From positions 1-14,515 of the forward strand of contig CALCJG010000376.1 of assembly GCA_937967705.1 (NCBI GenBank): a stretch of DNA of 14,515 bases, in the 5' to 3' direction. The position numbers were made by a program, and so were the translations under genes. The DNA comes from an uncultured Spirochaetia bacterium (GTDB lineage: Bacteria; Spirochaetota; UBA4802; JAGODF01). This document shows, one piece after another, positions 14,112-14,515 of this stretch (within the stretch, counting starts at the first letter, position 1; each line of letters begins with the position of its first letter). Under the pieces are notes generated by a model that was not told the DNA's origin, did no database searches, and was given only the letters and a program-made list of their open reading frames with translations.

Positions 14112-14515
14112 ATGTTCCTCCTGTATTTTCCGCCCACCATGTATAAAAGACTGGTAATTTGTCCCAGGCTGGCGTATCGGGCCGTATTCATCATCTCCTC
14201 AAAAATATTCTTCCCTGATAGAGCAGCATTCTTCAGCTTCACCAGAGCCTGTTCCGCCTCTTGACTGTATTTTGACTGAAAGCCCTTTAAATTGGTAATC
14301 TGTGCCATCTTTTCATCATAACTGGCACGGGTAAGGTCCACAGGCGGGCGAGATTGAGTTGCATGATCAATATTGGGGTTCAGGTATGTATTCACACCTA
14401 TAATAGGATAGCTTCCAGTATGTTTTTTGTGTTCATATTCCAGGGATTCCTCCTGAATCTTACCCCTCTGATAAAAACTCTCCATGGATCCCAATACACC
14501 CCCTCGCTGACTGAG
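14108..14515 (-). CDS. icmF: Adenosylcobalamin-dependent acyl-CoA mutase, C-terminal end (partial; IcmF-like)
   Basis: The minus-strand frame is open from the window edge to TGA at 14110-14108, giving the last 135 residues of a protein that starts outside. The visible part is the end of a methylmalonyl-CoA-mutase-type barrel, with R-G-G-V-L-G-S-M-E-S, Y-Q-R-G-K-I-Q-E-E-S-L, and P-I-I-G-V-N-T-Y-L. The protein ends at G-Q-I-T-x-x-L-Y-x-V-G-G-K-Y-R-R-N-M. Ordinary methylmalonyl-CoA mutase large subunits continue into a C-terminal B12-binding domain. Stopping here fits IcmF, the isobutyryl-CoA mutase with an N-terminal B12 domain fused to a G-protein chaperone. The fused N-terminus is not in the window, so a stand-alone IcmA-type subunit cannot be excluded. 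The gene overlaps the adenosyltransferase gene by 4 bp. Confidence 0.8.
   Translation of the reverse strand, partial: LSQRGGVLGSMESFYQRGKIQEESLEYEHKKHTGSYPIIGVNTYLNPNIDHATQSRPPVDLTRASYDEKMAQITNLKGFQSKYSQEAEQALVKLKNAALSGKNIFEEMMNTARYASLGQITSLLYMVGGKYRRNM

Noticed and set aside
1..14515. CRISPR array, tRNA or rRNA genes, prophage or defence genes
   Set aside because: I saw no regularly spaced repeats, cloverleaf, rRNA segments, integrase or transposase. The genes are core translation, envelope and cobalamin functions.

Overview
The window looks like a piece of chromosome from a diderm (Gram-negative-type) bacterium of middling GC. A conserved translation/RNA operon is followed by a cell-envelope gene cluster, an AT-rich gap, and the end of a cobalamin-dependent mutase operon on the opposite strand. 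A lipoprotein signal, a bactofilin and an M23 endopeptidase support a diderm. The gene order (pnp followed by an M16 peptidase, then bactofilin plus M23, and a FecR-domain lipoprotein) and the style of the unknown secreted proteins suggest an uncultured Spirochaetota-like or deltaproteobacterium-like lineage. That placement is inference and not firm.

Region 1 (1-7950, + strand): the 3' end of rimP, then nusA, infB, rbfA, truB, rpsO and pnp, closely spaced and co-directional. Together they cover transcription elongation/antitermination, translation initiation, 30S maturation, tRNA pseudouridylation, a 30S protein and RNA decay. The operon is compact: no ylxR or L7Ae-like gene lies between nusA and infB, and no nrnA or ribF lies around truB. 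A perfect 11-bp terminator hairpin at 8002-8040 closes it.

Region 2 (8060-13137, + strand): an M16 zinc peptidase, a bactofilin, a membrane-anchored LysM/M23 endopeptidase, a FecR-domain lipoprotein with its own good sigma70-type promoter, a strong terminator, and an unknown secreted protein. Bactofilin next to an M23 peptidase is a recurring cell-shape module. Here the peptidase has a cytoplasmic tail that could contact the bactofilin scaffold.

Region 3 (13138-13580): about 440 bp without a convincing gene. It is AT-rich and holds several dyads, an extended -10 candidate and a strong intrinsic terminator at 13470-13500, so a small RNA or a long structured 3' UTR is possible.

Region 4 (13581-14515, - strand): the C-terminal end of an acyl-CoA mutase that most resembles IcmF, overlapping by 4 bp a CobA/BtuR-type cob(I)alamin adenosyltransferase gene. 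The second gene would make the adenosylcobalamin cofactor that the first one needs.

Most of the window is ordinary core genome. The points most worth a second look are the bactofilin/M23/FecR envelope cluster, the structured leader of the FecR lipoprotein, the possible small RNA before the convergent terminator, and the translationally coupled mutase/adenosyltransferase pair.
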